Assembly: GCA_914767715.1 (NCBI GenBank)
Contig: OU612068.1
Location: 23,188,001-23,252,000 of the forward strand
From: Membranipora membranacea
Lineage: Eukaryota > Bryozoa > Gymnolaemata > Cheilostomatida > Membraniporidae
DNA length: 64,000 bases
Reading direction: 5' to 3'
The translations under genes and the position numbers were made by a program. Below, piece by piece: positions 27,001-40,100 of the stretch; within the stretch, counting starts at the first letter, position 1, and the number at the start of each line of letters is the position of its first letter. The notes under the pieces were generated by a model that worked only from the letters and a program-made list of their open reading frames with translations, made no database searches and was not told where the DNA came from.

Positions 27001-29542
27001 TCTAATGTTATTATCTTCAATTATAGGTAATAAATCTACATCACTAATGTTGACAGTCCCCAAATACCATTAACGAGTGGGGTACGGGTTAGTACTTCCA
27101 TTGACAGCTCATCACGGCAACCTGAAAACACTGACAACCAAGTCTAGGGCTTATTTTGTTGGTTATCTACCAACACCAGGTTTCCATGCGGATTTTCTTC
27201 ACTGCCTCTTATGATTGAGTCTGTTTGTAGAACATACATTGGGAATTGCCTCCCATGACTGCAGAGTAGCACAATCAGAAGTGCATAATAGCCAGTACCT
27301 GACCCTTCAGCCTCCCAGTACTGGTCAGAGGCTGAAAAACCAGAGGAGGGGAGCAGCTCCACATAAATGCAAAAATTCATCCAAGCTTATCTTATCATGT
27401 TTACGAACGCAAGAAGCCATCATATCGAGTGTCAATCATTGCTATCACATAACGGAGGGAAGAGATAGATAGGATAGTATTGTAAGACTGCTGTGAAAGA
27501 TTCCAAGGACAGTACATGACACAATGTTCACTCTGAAAGCAAAGTTACTAGTTATTGCGAGAAGTGAACTTTTATAAAGAGCAAACCAGGCCAGCAACTG
27601 AGATGTAGACAAAAAACATTATAAATATTGATTTACGCTATTTCTTACAATTCAGCAAAACCATTTTGTTTGACACAGGTACACTTTGCTGTCAAGGACT
27701 ACCTCATGGCAAGTAGTCATGTATTACAAGTAAGAATGGACATACTCTGTTATGCCTCATTCCAAAACAAAAACATGTCAAAGAGTCAAAACCCATGACC
27801 AACTCAACTCCCATACCAAAGCAACAACATCCGTAAAACCCATGTCCAACATGATAATCAACAAAAAAATGCACTCAGAACTGATTAAATATGAATGTGA
27901 TGATACATCTCAACATCAGATCAGCTGACTTGGGATAGTGGTTACAGATACATGAACTAGATAGGACATATAAAACATTCCGCGTGTTATTCACAGGAAA
28001 TTGTTACAACCTCCAGTGAGCCGAGCGGGCTTGTCACCAATCTAGCCTCTGTGTGACACACTAAACAAGCAAACTGACCAAGATGCTCCGAGCTGTTGAG
28101 TATCTTACAAGATACAAGGAGATAAAGAATGGAACATAGACGCAAACTTAGCTGAGGAGAGTTGGTGCTTATGCCAACTCCCTCCCCTAAGACCCTTGAT
28201 AAGTGGATGATATAACAATTATCTATATAATAATCTGATCGTATGAATAAAAAAGGGCAAATTACCAAGTGCAGTGTAGTATAAAATAAGCCTGTAGGCG
28301 TATGACACAACAGCCCACCCTGTCACTGAACATGGACATAAGCTGCCATATCTGGCCGAATCCAACGTTATCATCTATTTTCTCATAACACAGCACAACT
28401 GTTCCTGAGCTTGTTTGGGATCATTGTGTATACAATACCACAGGCAGCGCATCACAGAAAAAAAGACCGGAGGTTCACCTCTCCCGCTGCACAATAACAG
28501 TCATGTTCAATATACTATGCTGTGACAAATTAAAATTGTGGTGGAAAGAAGGGTTCAACAAAGTTCGCACAAAGTTATGATAGCATGTCTCTGGCCGATA
28601 AAGATCTCAACCAAACCAGAAGCTAAAACTGGTAGTCTCTATAGTTAAAACTAACGCGTAGCACAAGGTAGAGTGCTCTATTTACACTTAACCACTCAAA
28701 CAAACTTGTATCTATAGGCTAACATACAAATTAGGTAATGAGCTTATTTACTCCTGAATAGTAGACATGCTCACAACCTGCTCTCAAGATAGAAAAAATA
28801 GCGTCTAAAAGAATCTTATCTAAAAATGAGGTAGTTCCCACCAATGATTACATTGTCCCCACTATAAAGGAGTTCTATTGGTGAAACTAAATTATTGTTG
28901 ACATGAAAATTTCCTGGTAACACCATTTACAGAGTGACAAAGTTCCAGCGATTAGCCTTTACAACCAGATAAGCCTTTCAAGTAGCTTATGTCTGATAAA
29001 AAATGGTGATTAAATGTAACTTCCTGGCTGGTGGGGGTCTAGGGAAAATTGTTGTACCATGTTAAGAGGAAGAAGCTGAAAGGTTGAAGCAAATCATTGA
29101 GGGAGGGGTGACAGCACACCCATCTCATCTCAACCCACCCTGTTACTCATCAGTCTATGACTCTATGCAACTGGTGCTAAAGTTTAGAAACATTCACTCC
29201 AATCCTGTGGAATAGAAGGAGGCTTGATGGATTGACATGACAATGCCTGTTGCATCAAGTAGTACAATACTTGGATGGCATGTCAAAGCACAATCATCGA
29301 AGAACTAAGAGCAGCGCTCTGCAGAGATCTTTGTGTAATTATGGAACAAGTGAGAAGGTCTTGAATACATCTGTTACATGAGCAATCAGCAGAACAAAAC
29401 CACAGAACACTTGTTCATCCTGCCAATCACAAATCATACTTCAAACCAGGGTTCTGTTGAAAACCTGCAGACCAGCGCAATAAACTCTACTGCAACAGCA
29501 ATTCCCTGTACACCATCAAGGTCGCCGCCAATTGAATAATGT

Positions 29543-29587
29543 GTTGTAACCATAAACATCTAAATATTTATATGTTTATGGTTGTAA
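29543..29587. mobile_element. Micro-palindrome family 3, copy 1, with 7-base direct repeats
   Basis: A 31-base near-palindrome (29550-29580) starts CCATAAACAT and ends ATGTTTATG. Exact 7-base repeats GTTGTAA flank it (29543-29549 and 29581-29587). A second copy with a 6-of-7 flanking repeat is at 56098, and a third without a clear repeat is at 39067. Confidence 0.7.
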
Positions 29588-31181
29588 GGACTCAAACTGT
29601 CATAGATATTTACATCAAAATTCAAATAAGTTTAGGACTGCCAGACAGCGAAGGCTGATCATAGTGACTGCCAATTTTAAGTATGAAGGGTTGCAGTAAA
29701 TTTGAAGGGTAAACATATAGCATCTCAAGGCTGAGGGACAGACTGAAACCCACACACTATCAAATAATCCACATGTCGCCAGCATAGATACAAGCTTATA
29801 TCTAACCAAATGGGTTTATCTGATAATGAAGCAGAGATTATATGGTATCGGGTATGATAACTTACGTAAAAGTGTGTGACAAATAATGCCGGTGGATCCA
29901 TGATAATATCCTCAAGTCTGTACTGCTAAACTGTATATCCACTAGTGAGTACCTCACAGCCTGTCAGGGTTTATTTGGGACTAGGAGATGTCCTAATTCT
30001 GCGTCATTTGCAGTGCAGTGATGATGATAGCACTTCAATAAAAGAGCCAAATAAGCACTATAAAACCGACAGATCGAACTAAATCAGTCGACAAGCATAC
30101 CAAACAATTTTCACAGCTGAATGCTTCTCTATTGAATAGAAATAGGTAATTTCAAATTAATAATTCCGCACACTACAGTCTCAAGCCGAGAAGCAAAGAA
30201 GCGTGGGTTCATCTAATCAATTATTGGTAAACCATACACAATTTTAAACTTACTACAAGGCCTGAAGAGTGCTACTACTGAGGGTAAATTATCAGTGGGC
30301 TCGCCATCACTGAAGTAGCCCTAAACAATGGAGAGTTATGTAATTAAAGTGTTATTGACGTTGACGATGTTGAATCAGGTTGGATTATTTATGATTGACA
30401 TGCACAGCATTATAATCATGAGTTGTTACCAAGTTTTTGAGAGTTGCCATGACCTGGTGTAAAACTCAGAGGATGGTTTCAAATGACGTAAGATTTTGTG
30501 AAGACTCAATTGCCAGTTTTTGAAGATGTGGGCAGAAGACGATTATTATAGTCTTGAGACCTGAGATTTCCGAGGATGAAGTTAACAGGTCTATAATTAG
30601 CAGGGCATGGTATTTAGGCCGATACGAAACACCTGAAACACCCTCAAAATCTCGAGCATGACATAATATTTTGGGCAAAACATAGAAAATTGTAGTAAAC
30701 CATACATTTTGCCAACAATTTTGTCACTATTCAACCTCAATCAAGTTGGGTATAGTCATAGCTATCACAGTGAGGAGGCGGGATGTTTATCGCCCACACT
30801 ACTATTAGTCATACCACTTTACCAGTTACCATTAAATTTTAAAACCAACATAATTGTACATACCAGTTTAAATTGTTGTCTAGAAGAGGTCCTTAATCCT
30901 CTGTCACAATGAAGGCAGACAGGCTCACAAGGTTTCTAATAATGCAGACTCGAGAGGGCCGCTTGCCTGAAAAAAGCAACAGGACTTTATTCGGATCAAA
31001 TTTGAACTCTGTGACCGGATAAAGCAAATAAGAGCATTCAAAACATTAAATTGGCCGTGAAAATTACAATTGTTACCCTGTGATCAATAATTGAAGACAG
31101 TGACAAAGGTCTGTAATTTTAACAAACACGTGAAACAAAACAAGAAATGATGGAATGTACAAATGGGTCATGTCAAAGATA

Positions 31182-31226
31182 GTTATATCAAGGAGCAACA
31201 GCGTTGCCGTTACTCCTTGGTTATAT
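31182..31226. mobile_element. Micro-palindrome family 4, copy 1, with 7-base direct repeats
   Basis: A 31-base imperfect palindrome (31189-31219) has ends CAAGGAG and CTCCTTG around an AAC/GTT inner stem. It is flanked by exact 7-base repeats GTTATAT (31182-31188 and 31220-31226). Relatives are at 33100 and 52115. Confidence 0.78.
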
Positions 31227-31724
31227 AGTCAGCCAATGGCTATGTGGCTTTAATATACTAAAAAAGACCCCAATTCTAAAGATATGGATGATGTAAGTTT
31301 GTTCATATACTATAAAACATGTGCAGCTTAACTCAGTTTAGACAGGAAGAAAATTAAACATGGATTTTAGGGCATGCACTAATTTGAAAAATTAGTTCAT
31401 CATTAGGTCAGGGCACTATGTTAGTTTTTTGAGCATGAATATGGGGCCCTATAAATAATATGTATAGGCTTCTGAGCTCTGGGAAACCTCGTTGCCCATT
31501 AAACCAATCACCGGGCAATTGCGCATATTTCCTTCGAAAAAACAAAAAGTAGGACATACATGCAGACTCGTTCCAGGTCCTGTAATTAGCCATAATTAGC
31601 CATAAACATAATATGCTAATTGCAGGCTTGCAAGCCCCAGGAGACCATGGTATAGGCCCAGGTATGGACAATGTCAAAGTTTCAGGTTCGGGGTCTACTA
31701 ATTCAAAAGTAGGATATTATGGAG

Positions 31725-31793
31725 ATTGGCCCCTGGGATTAGCATGCATGTATATTGCGCATCTCCCGTATCAACCACCCACTGGACGTGGGC
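31725..31793. repeat. Diverged copy of the repeat at 32037
   Basis: It shares TTGGCCCCTGGGA, then an ACATGCC-like stretch, then ATCAACCACCC in the same order and spacing as 32037-32092. The two copies lie about 310 bases apart in the same orientation. Confidence 0.55.
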
Positions 31794-32048
31794 ATAACCG
31801 GAGGAGTCCATGGATATATCATCTGGTTGCAAAACTCTTGATCCTATCTTGTCAACAAAAAAGCATGTAACTCATAACTGGAAGTACCCATGATTATGAT
31901 ACCAGTGATTGACAATGAACCACTGCCAGCCCATTGATCCTTTGCAAACCCATATAGGATTTAGTTAAATCAAGGCGTTACGGTTGCTGTTATTTTAACT
32001 GTCAACTAATTGAAAGAAGAAATACACACCGGGCTCATTGGCCCCTGG

Positions 32049-32185
32049 GACTTACATGCCTTTACTATGCAAAAGTCCAGCATCAACCACCCCAAAAACA
32101 CACTGGGGTGGTTGATACTGGACATTAAAATTATTGGCAACGTTGAAAGTTAGTAAAGGGCAGGCAATGGCATGTAAGTAAGTCT
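32049..32185. repeat. Inverted-repeat element, CATCAACCACC family
   Basis: Outer arms GACTTACATGCC and GGCATGTAAGTAAGTC bracket a tight inner hairpin (32075-32094 pairing with 32104-32123, 19 of 20 positions). The inner stem contains CATCAACCACCCC. The related core occurs near 31770, 44701 and 45893. This looks like a small non-autonomous transposon with nested palindromes. Confidence 0.65.
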
Positions 32186-33099
32186 CAAGCAAATCCTCAC
32201 CTCTTAGAGCTCTTTTAAGTCCTCTGGAATCCCTTAGTGTTAGAATAAGTTTGCTTCAGTCTGATCCAGTATTTAACATTCACTTACTAAGAGCTATGAG
32301 TAGTTAACAGTAGTAGCAGCATGACAACAACTTTAGCAAACAGTGATGGCAATACCACACATTTGTCACACTCTATATTTGGCAGAGTAAACGTCACAAA
32401 CAATCAACAAATGATAGCATCATTTTGAAATTATCTAGGACTATATTGTTAGTAAAGATAGTTGTGTGCAGTCTTATGGTATAGACATAAACAGGGCCAT
32501 GATAAAAGAGAAGACAACTCTAACAACACTGTACCCGATCATGCAGTCAATGTAACTTAGAGTTATCCTCCCTTAATGTAATAAATTGAATCGCCCTACT
32601 AATGCGAACTAATGTTTTGTATTTTAGACTGTGGTCCATATAGTTTTCTATCATGGATATTCACAACCAACACATCTGAATTACCCAATAAGCACAGGCT
32701 ATGGAAGCAAGTTGTAATTTTACTCACAGTCAAGTTAAGCTCTGTGTTTGTGGGTCAGTGAGTGGTGTGAGTGTTTTGGACTGATATTCTCAACTTTGAA
32801 GTAAGTGGGATATTATAGAGGATATACTAGAAGCTGTGTTTCATGGTTTATTTCATTGCAGAGGACTCTCACATTAGTACAGGTCTCTGTATGTATACTT
32901 AAGCAAATGGTAAGACTAATTTGGGAATAGAAGATAGATGGGATAGGTAATGAAATGATGATATGATCTGTTTTATTTCACAAGTCAAATTGTCAATTCA
33001 TTCAATTATAGTTAGTAAGTAAGGAGCTGCTGTTAGATGAGGATAAAATAAAGCCTGTCTATGTAATAACCTCCTTAAGTTTGTACCCATGAGGACTCC

Positions 33100-33131
33100 T
33101 ACTAACCAAGGAGTTAACTCCTTGTACTAAC
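33100..33131. mobile_element. Micro-palindrome family 4, copy 2, with 7-base direct repeats
   Basis: The 18-base perfect palindrome CAAGGAGTTAACTCCTTG (33107-33124) is flanked by exact 7-base repeats TACTAAC (33100-33106 and 33125-33131). It is among the shortest and cleanest examples of the pattern. Confidence 0.8.
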
Positions 33132-33210
33132 TAGGCTACTGCTACTACTAGTACTTCTACTTAACTCTACTCTCTAGTCTAATGCATCAGGGAGAATAAT
33201 TTTTTATCAT

Positions 33211-33242
33211 TATAATATATATGTATATATATATATATATGT
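33211..33242. repeat. AT dinucleotide microsatellite
   Basis: An interrupted TA/AT run of about 30 bases lies about 900 bases upstream of the SBF start codon. It is a simple sequence tract. Confidence 0.85.
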
Positions 33243-34147
33243 AATACCAACGACCGATTCCCCCTAACTTATTTGGAACCCATTCCTCCTCGATGTGTTG
33301 GTCCGACTGTAATAGACCCTGCATTGGTGGTAGCCAATACTGGTGTTGACAGAGCTACCGAACCCTATATATGATTGTGGCCTCTGTCAGGGTGATTTTT
33401 TTAAGCGCTGTAAAGTAGTAGACCTGGTACATGGTCAATAGAAGCAATGAGAGGGAGTTCATTGGTTGTCACGTATCAGTTTGTATCCAGCTTTATTGTA
33501 CTATTTCGCTAAATCATATGTACATACTGAAGGCTGTAATTGCCGCAGGGCGTCTCTGTTAGTTCATAACTGTGTTTTACCAAGGTCTGACTGTGTAGCA
33601 TGCCCTGCAAACTTGCTGATAAGGGATTGGAAGTCGGTAGGGTAGTTTTCTTCAGCTTTAGTAGCTTAGTATATTACTCAATATTGCCCACACTTTTTTC
33701 TGACGCCCAAGGGGCATGTGTTAACATGTATTGTTGCTTTGATGATCAGTAATCTCTCTATCAGGTTGTTTAAAAGAGTGGCGTTCACAGTTTCTGTTTT
33801 ATTTTTGTAGGTAACTGATAATAGAACAATGCTGAAACAGACATCAACAGAAGTATAGCATATTAATTTGAAGCTGTAAATATTATCAACGCTTTTTGAG
33901 TACAAAAATAGTACCTTGCTCTCGGATGATTAGTTGATGAAGGAAATTAATTCTACCAATAAAGTGCTCAGTATTAGTGCACTGACCTAGAGAGAAGGAT
34001 CACGAGGATATACGTCTTATTTCCGATAGCTCTGGATTATACTTCACCATGAATGATCAATCATTTGTGGATTAAACCCTGCCGTGTCTCAAGGACTGCC
34101 CACGCTAATAGTAAATCAGGAGCTTGGTAGTTTATAGTGGTAATTTA

Positions 34148-37100
34148 ATGGCTCACTGGCGGAGACTAGCAGATTATTTCATCGTTGTTGGATACCAGCA
34201 GGATAAGGATGGTTAGTAATAACGAATTGTGATGATCTTAACATGGTGGGCCCTTTATCAGGTGGATTGACTTGTTTTCTGTAATAGATGCAGCTTAGAT
34301 ATACAACACTGGTCCAAGATGATTTATACCCTTTGAGCTGCAAACCAGTTTTGTACTTTTAATGATCCTGGGGGATTTTGTAGCTTTCTTTATTAATACA
34401 GCCCCAATATCAAAACATGTATGAGAGCATTGTGATCAGGTGTTGTATGGATATTTCAGGAGAGGCAGGAAGTGGTAAGGTAGTTCAGAGATTTCCTGAG
34501 AAGGACTGGCCTGATGTTCCGTTTACACCAGGCATCGAGCTGGTAAGATTATGATCGCCATCATGTAGAGTTTTTGACTCCACTTTTCCATCAGGTTATA
34601 ATTTCTTTGGACCATTGAACTCTGTTGCCGTAGTGGTTTTGTGCAGGATAAACATTATAGTGTGGTTTTGAGAGACTGGGGATGTGATAGGCATGATCTG
34701 TTGAAAGGGCTGTGATGTGAAAAGCTTAGGTAATTTTTTCCCATTGTTCCTGGATAATGACCCTTTTAACTTAAGTGTTGGCACTATAGGGGGTTACAAT
34801 GTCCTGTGCAGGACTTCATAATCACACCTGTGTAAATTTTCTGATTCTTTTTACACTCCCGACTTCTTCTTTCAAACATGGCTGCTGTAACCTCTGACAG
34901 TTAGTTTTTGACCTGCATACATATGACCACAACAGTAATGCTTTTTTGTCTCAAACTCAGTCTAGTGTTAAATTCTTCTCAACCAGCAGCCATATCTATT
35001 GAGACTGAGACTCAAAATGCTGCCAACTACGTGGTATTAAATTCCTACTGGGATATAACTTCCCACAGTACATTGAGGTGTTATCATTTCTGTCATTAGT
35101 TTTGTCAGCCTGGTGGCTGGGAGTTGACAGAAAGACGACAGGAGCCGACATTCTTTGTCAGCGTGCTGACGGACATAGATGGAGAGAGACATTATTGTGC
35201 ATGTCTAACTTTCCACGAGCCTTATGATGACCAGCGAGACTCGTCAGATAACCTCGAATCACTGGATAATGAGATGGTCCCACACTCAATGATGTTTGCC
35301 CCTAAGAGCATAGTGTTGATATCACAACTGGACTATTTTGACACGTTCAAGGTAAGGATTACTTCACTCTCCCGGGAGCTGGAAAATTTCACTCAGCCCA
35401 CTCAATAATGTCCTGCCCACGGATTAGGATCCAGGCATGCAGATGATATTTGTCTCTGCTTTATATAACTTTGCTGAGTTGTGGTAAGGAAGTAAATCAT
35501 GTTGTGTGACTTAAAAATTTAACTGGGTCACTAATTTATTTACTTATGGAGTCTAGACAGCAAATTTACTGCAACTCATGCAAATGTAAAAGATTGCATT
35601 GGCAATGAAAATGAAACTGGATGATTTTGTTTTAAAAATGCTGTTCCCCACTCAAAAGGTAGACCTAGTGTGACCTACATATTTCATAAACATCTATTAT
35701 TTCTTAATGTTGATGTTTTGTTGTCTTTCCAAACCCAATGAGCAGCATCATCATTAATCTACCAGCATACATAAGTCTATAACCCGCAGTATAACATTGC
35801 TGCAATACCAAACATACCGCAATGTTAATGGATGATCCGTTTGTGCTAGGTAGGCTAAATGTCAAAACACGCCATCATAATATCATCGATAGATATTTAT
35901 GGTCACATTTACGCTGACAATAGGCATCATCGCTCCCACCAAACTGCGTAAGATTGGGATTGATGATCGATTAAATGATATTGCATACCCAAACACTTTG
36001 CCCTATAGTACAGTGATAATATGTGAACAATAATAGACAGTATTTACTAAATAGTAAAGTATTTGAAGTCATTATTGGGTTGTGTTTTTTTTCTTGCACT
36101 CATTCCGGACTCTATTATATTTAGAATTTGTTGAACTGAAGCATTTATAATGTACTGCAATCGCCGCTGGAACTCAACACTGAGTATTCAGGTCATTGTA
36201 TTATGGTAGTCGATGGCAAAGGTAGTCCTCAGTCATCATACCTAGCCATGATCTTATGACTTATTGTAGACTGGTTACTGTGAAGAAACATTTCCTGATT
36301 AACCTTTGACTGTGTTGGTCAACTGTTTATAATTCTGAGAGTGTTCCTGTATTTATGTTAATTCTTGTAATGTGGTCTTACTTTTAGAACTGTCTGGGGA
36401 TTATTTACACAGTATATGTGGAGGGTAACTACTCCTGTCATATAGAGGAGCTGGTCGGTAGTATACTCGGCAACGTCATGATTCCCCCCGCAGGTAAACT
36501 AGAGTCAGTTGATGGTATGCCAAACATGAGCCACCAGTAATAAGATCAAGAAAAGTGCATTTTATGTACCACCAGAGTTTTTTCTCCCCTAATTCCAGCC
36601 TTAGTGATTTGACATCCTCTTTCAGAGAGTGTCCCTAAAAAAACATATAAAGGAAGCAATCAAATGGTAAGTGGTGACCCTTTCTCCTTTTGATGGGTGG
36701 CCTGAGAACTGAGACATTGCTGTCCCTGTGGTTATGCCCAAAAGTCTGTCCGATTCATCTCCTATCACCCAGTGGATGTGGCAGGTCAATCAGAGCCCAA
36801 TTAGGATAGTCAATATGATGTCTGACCAGTGGCCGCCCATGATGACGCAGTAGATAGTCTGACACAACTCTAATGTTATAGATTAGCCCCTAGCCGACCC
36901 CACTGTCAATATGGCACCCTATTAAGCTGCCCAACTCAAATAAGGCCAAAAATGTTGATGGGAATTCCGTGTTTTATTGATCATGTAAATGAGTCTGTAG
37001 CTGAGTTATTATATACTATATATAATAACTCTATGGTCTGTAGTTACAAGTCAATCAGGTTCATTGGATCAGCGCTAAGGCTTATGGGATAATGCTGAGT

Positions 37101-40100
37101 GGCACTGATAGCCATAGAGTGGGCATCGAACTGCCATAACTTTGACTAATTTTTGACCCCTCAGGATCGCTAGACAATGCAATAGCAGCATCACTTTTAC
37201 TTTTCGGTAACTTTGATTCCACATGGTTATCATACTGCAGTGATAGTGAATGCCTTTGCTATACCTTTGCTATCATATTTATTTTTGTGGTCATATGACT
37301 TGGAAATAATGCTGGCGGTATGCTCATTGTTTGGCATCTCAAGAACATTGCTAGTTCACTGAACGCCCAGCTCAACAATAGTGATGTCAGATGATTGGAA
37401 ATGCTGCCATATATCTCATCTATCTCAAAACAATCAAAAGTTGTGATATCAACAGTGAGAATGAGAAACCCTCTCCCTCCCTCCCTCCCCAAATAGCTGC
37501 TCCTATTGAAGCAAAAGCTGGTACCATTCTAGGGTAATGATCACTAACTTGTCCGAGTGATACAGGACTATGTCTGACACACCTAGTTATTAAATAATAG
37601 CTCTATAGTCTGACACCATGCCAACTCAGGCCTCGCTCATAGCCTCGTCATATCAGGTACCGCTGTGTGCGGTAATCTTCAAAGATCTCTGGCACCTAAA
37701 TTCACATTTTCTTCACGTTTTGACTCATTTCATGTAAACATTAAGAAGCTAGTTTCAAAATTAAACTGTGTGTTGCTGGACTGGCAAATGGCTCAAATGA
37801 TGGATCAATTTATTCTGTCAATTTTTCCTGAGAATGAATTGCCAGTCATGGTGTTTTAAGTATTTTTCCCACCGGTATTAGTTAATTTTTATTTTGGCAC
37901 ACAATACTAACAATCTAGCAGTTTTCAAGAATGTCCTTTCTTATAACAATGACTCATTCAGATTGTCCTCAATTCAGGACTCCCTAGATTTAACATACTT
38001 CACCTCAGGTTCCCAAGCACTAACACTTGGAAATTGTGCTGCTTTTTACACAGCACCACCTTGCTGGATGATGAACAACCTGTTGCATGTTAGCTATTGC
38101 TACCATTCATAATCTATGTTGGTTTTTCCAATTCCAGGAGGGCCGCAGGTTCGATTTACTATCGGTGCAGGTGATAAACAGGCCATACAACCGTCTATGA
38201 ATAACATGATACCCATAACACGCAGAACTGTGGCTATATTCTTCCAGGAGTTAGGTAAGTCTTAACTCTAGACTGCTGGTCTGTACCAGTCAGGGTATTG
38301 TGGGGGGGGGGGGGTCTTCCAATGAGAATATGCACAAATTGTAATTTCTGGTTTTCTAGTCTGGTCCAAGGCATGTGCTGTACCTGCTTTGTTCTATGCC
38401 AGTGGATTCTCAGAAAACCAATTCTGACAACTAACTACTCTTATAGAAAAAAGAAAAAAATGTCTTACAAATTGCAGTCGATAGGTTGCAACGCTATTTC
38501 ATTCTCATTGAAAGACCCCCTCCGTCCCCAGGAGAGTCACGTATCATCATTCCGCTCAATGCGCCTTAACCAGAGACTATATATATCTACAGTCTCTGCC
38601 TTAACTGCAAATTATGACTATCCAGGGTAAACTTTATTTAGTTAGAGTTATGGATGGGGGAGTTTCCTAATTCCAGAATTAAGTTGAATTGAACCCAATC
38701 GACCCTGATGATGTGGTTGGGTCATACCTCCGCAACTATATGACTCAATTATTCATCAAAAGAAGATCAATCACAATATTCAACTGACTGAATTCAGTTA
38801 CTAAGGCAGTGACTCAACATACTAAGGACAATCAGTGCCGTCCCTGTAACTTTAGAGCTCTCTGGGTGAGACCTATTCTGAGCCCCCAGACTGTTGGCCG
38901 ATCCCCCCCCCATCCTACAGCCCCCGACTGAGCTCTGTACGGACTAGACATGAGGATGGTTTCAATTATCCATCCCAACCCTGGATAAAACCTGGCCTGT
39001 TTTCAGTAGAGATTATCAAATAGCTACTGGTACTACAGTGATCATGGAGCCAAACTTATTTTTAACCCATAAAATAAACATGAGTATTTATATGATTATG
39101 GTTTATTCACACCTGCAATAGTTTATAAATTCAGCCAGGAGTTTCCAATTCATAGCATCTCCTGGAACCATTAAATTTTAGAGATATAATAGCAGCGGAA
39201 AACATAAGTTCCATATAGTAAGCAAAATACTCCCTAGGCCGTACCTAATGTCCAATAACCTGGCAATGATGATATCTTGGACCAAGTGTGCCATTTGATC
39301 AGATCATGACATAGTCCAGTACTCTGATCGACAGATAGTGTATATACTGCGGCCGATCTGCCCTCTGATCTGTAGATAGCGCAGAGATCGGAGTATGATG
39401 TCAGCGTCATCAGGTATCGAGAGTTTCTCTTATACTGGAATGTGTGTACTTGATAACCCAAACAAATCACTGATATCGGTGGACAATATACATGGTTTAT
39501 CTGGGTAACACGATATAATGTTTGTTTGCCAAGCAGCTTATGAGCTACTTACTACAAATCAGTGATGCCACACTTATGTGTCTTGTAATAAACGCTGCTG
39601 CCATATTTTACTTGATGCACTAGACAGCGTATCGACAGCATATGGTGATAGCGTGTAATACATTAGGGAGCATCATTCCTGCTGCCTGAGGCAAAAACAT
39701 ATTTTATAGATGATTGTAGTATTTAGAACCTAGAATTCTTCATAAGTATTTAACATGTCTTCACAGAGTAAGGATATATCCTTACTCTGTGATGTCTTGT
39801 CATTCAAAGATTCCTCTTTGCCTCTTGTCTAACTAGCACTTTTCTATCAAAAACCAAATAAAGTCCCATAGGTTTGAGGCCGTCCATGTCCTAGATACTT
39901 TGAAGCATGTGCCTTACTTACTAATTTGATTACAGAAATTAGACTGATGTGGGATTAGGCTCTTCTAGATAACATCCAAACGTTGTTAGGTACAGATTTG
40001 GACACCATTCTGGGTAATTAATTGGCTTGATATACACAAACTTATGCCTAATGAGGGCCTCTGATATACATAAACCATCACTAAACACTGCAGAAAACTT

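Larger units (their letters stand above)
24080..34147. other. Gene-free spacer between nostrin-like and SBF genes
   Basis: About 10 kb between two divergently transcribed genes. I see no exon with protein similarity, no tRNA and no long open frame. It must contain the promoters of both flanking genes, but no clear core motif stands out. It holds micro-palindromes at 29543, 31182 and 33100, the inverted-repeat pair at 31725 and 32049, and an AT dinucleotide tract at 33211. Non-coding RNA genes or 5' untranslated exons could be hidden here. Confidence 0.6.

Noticed and set aside
27987-28310. 107-codon minus-strand ORF in the gene-free spacer
   Set aside because: No family resemblance, no splice context, and stop-poor by chance.
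36996-37036. AT-rich palindrome GAGTTATTATATA...AATAACTC in an SBF intron
   Set aside because: No 7-base flanking repeat, and easily formed in AT-rich DNA.
38298-38630. 110-codon ORF in SBF intron 5
   Set aside because: It begins beside a poly-G run and runs through a micro-palindrome insertion, so it is not a gene.
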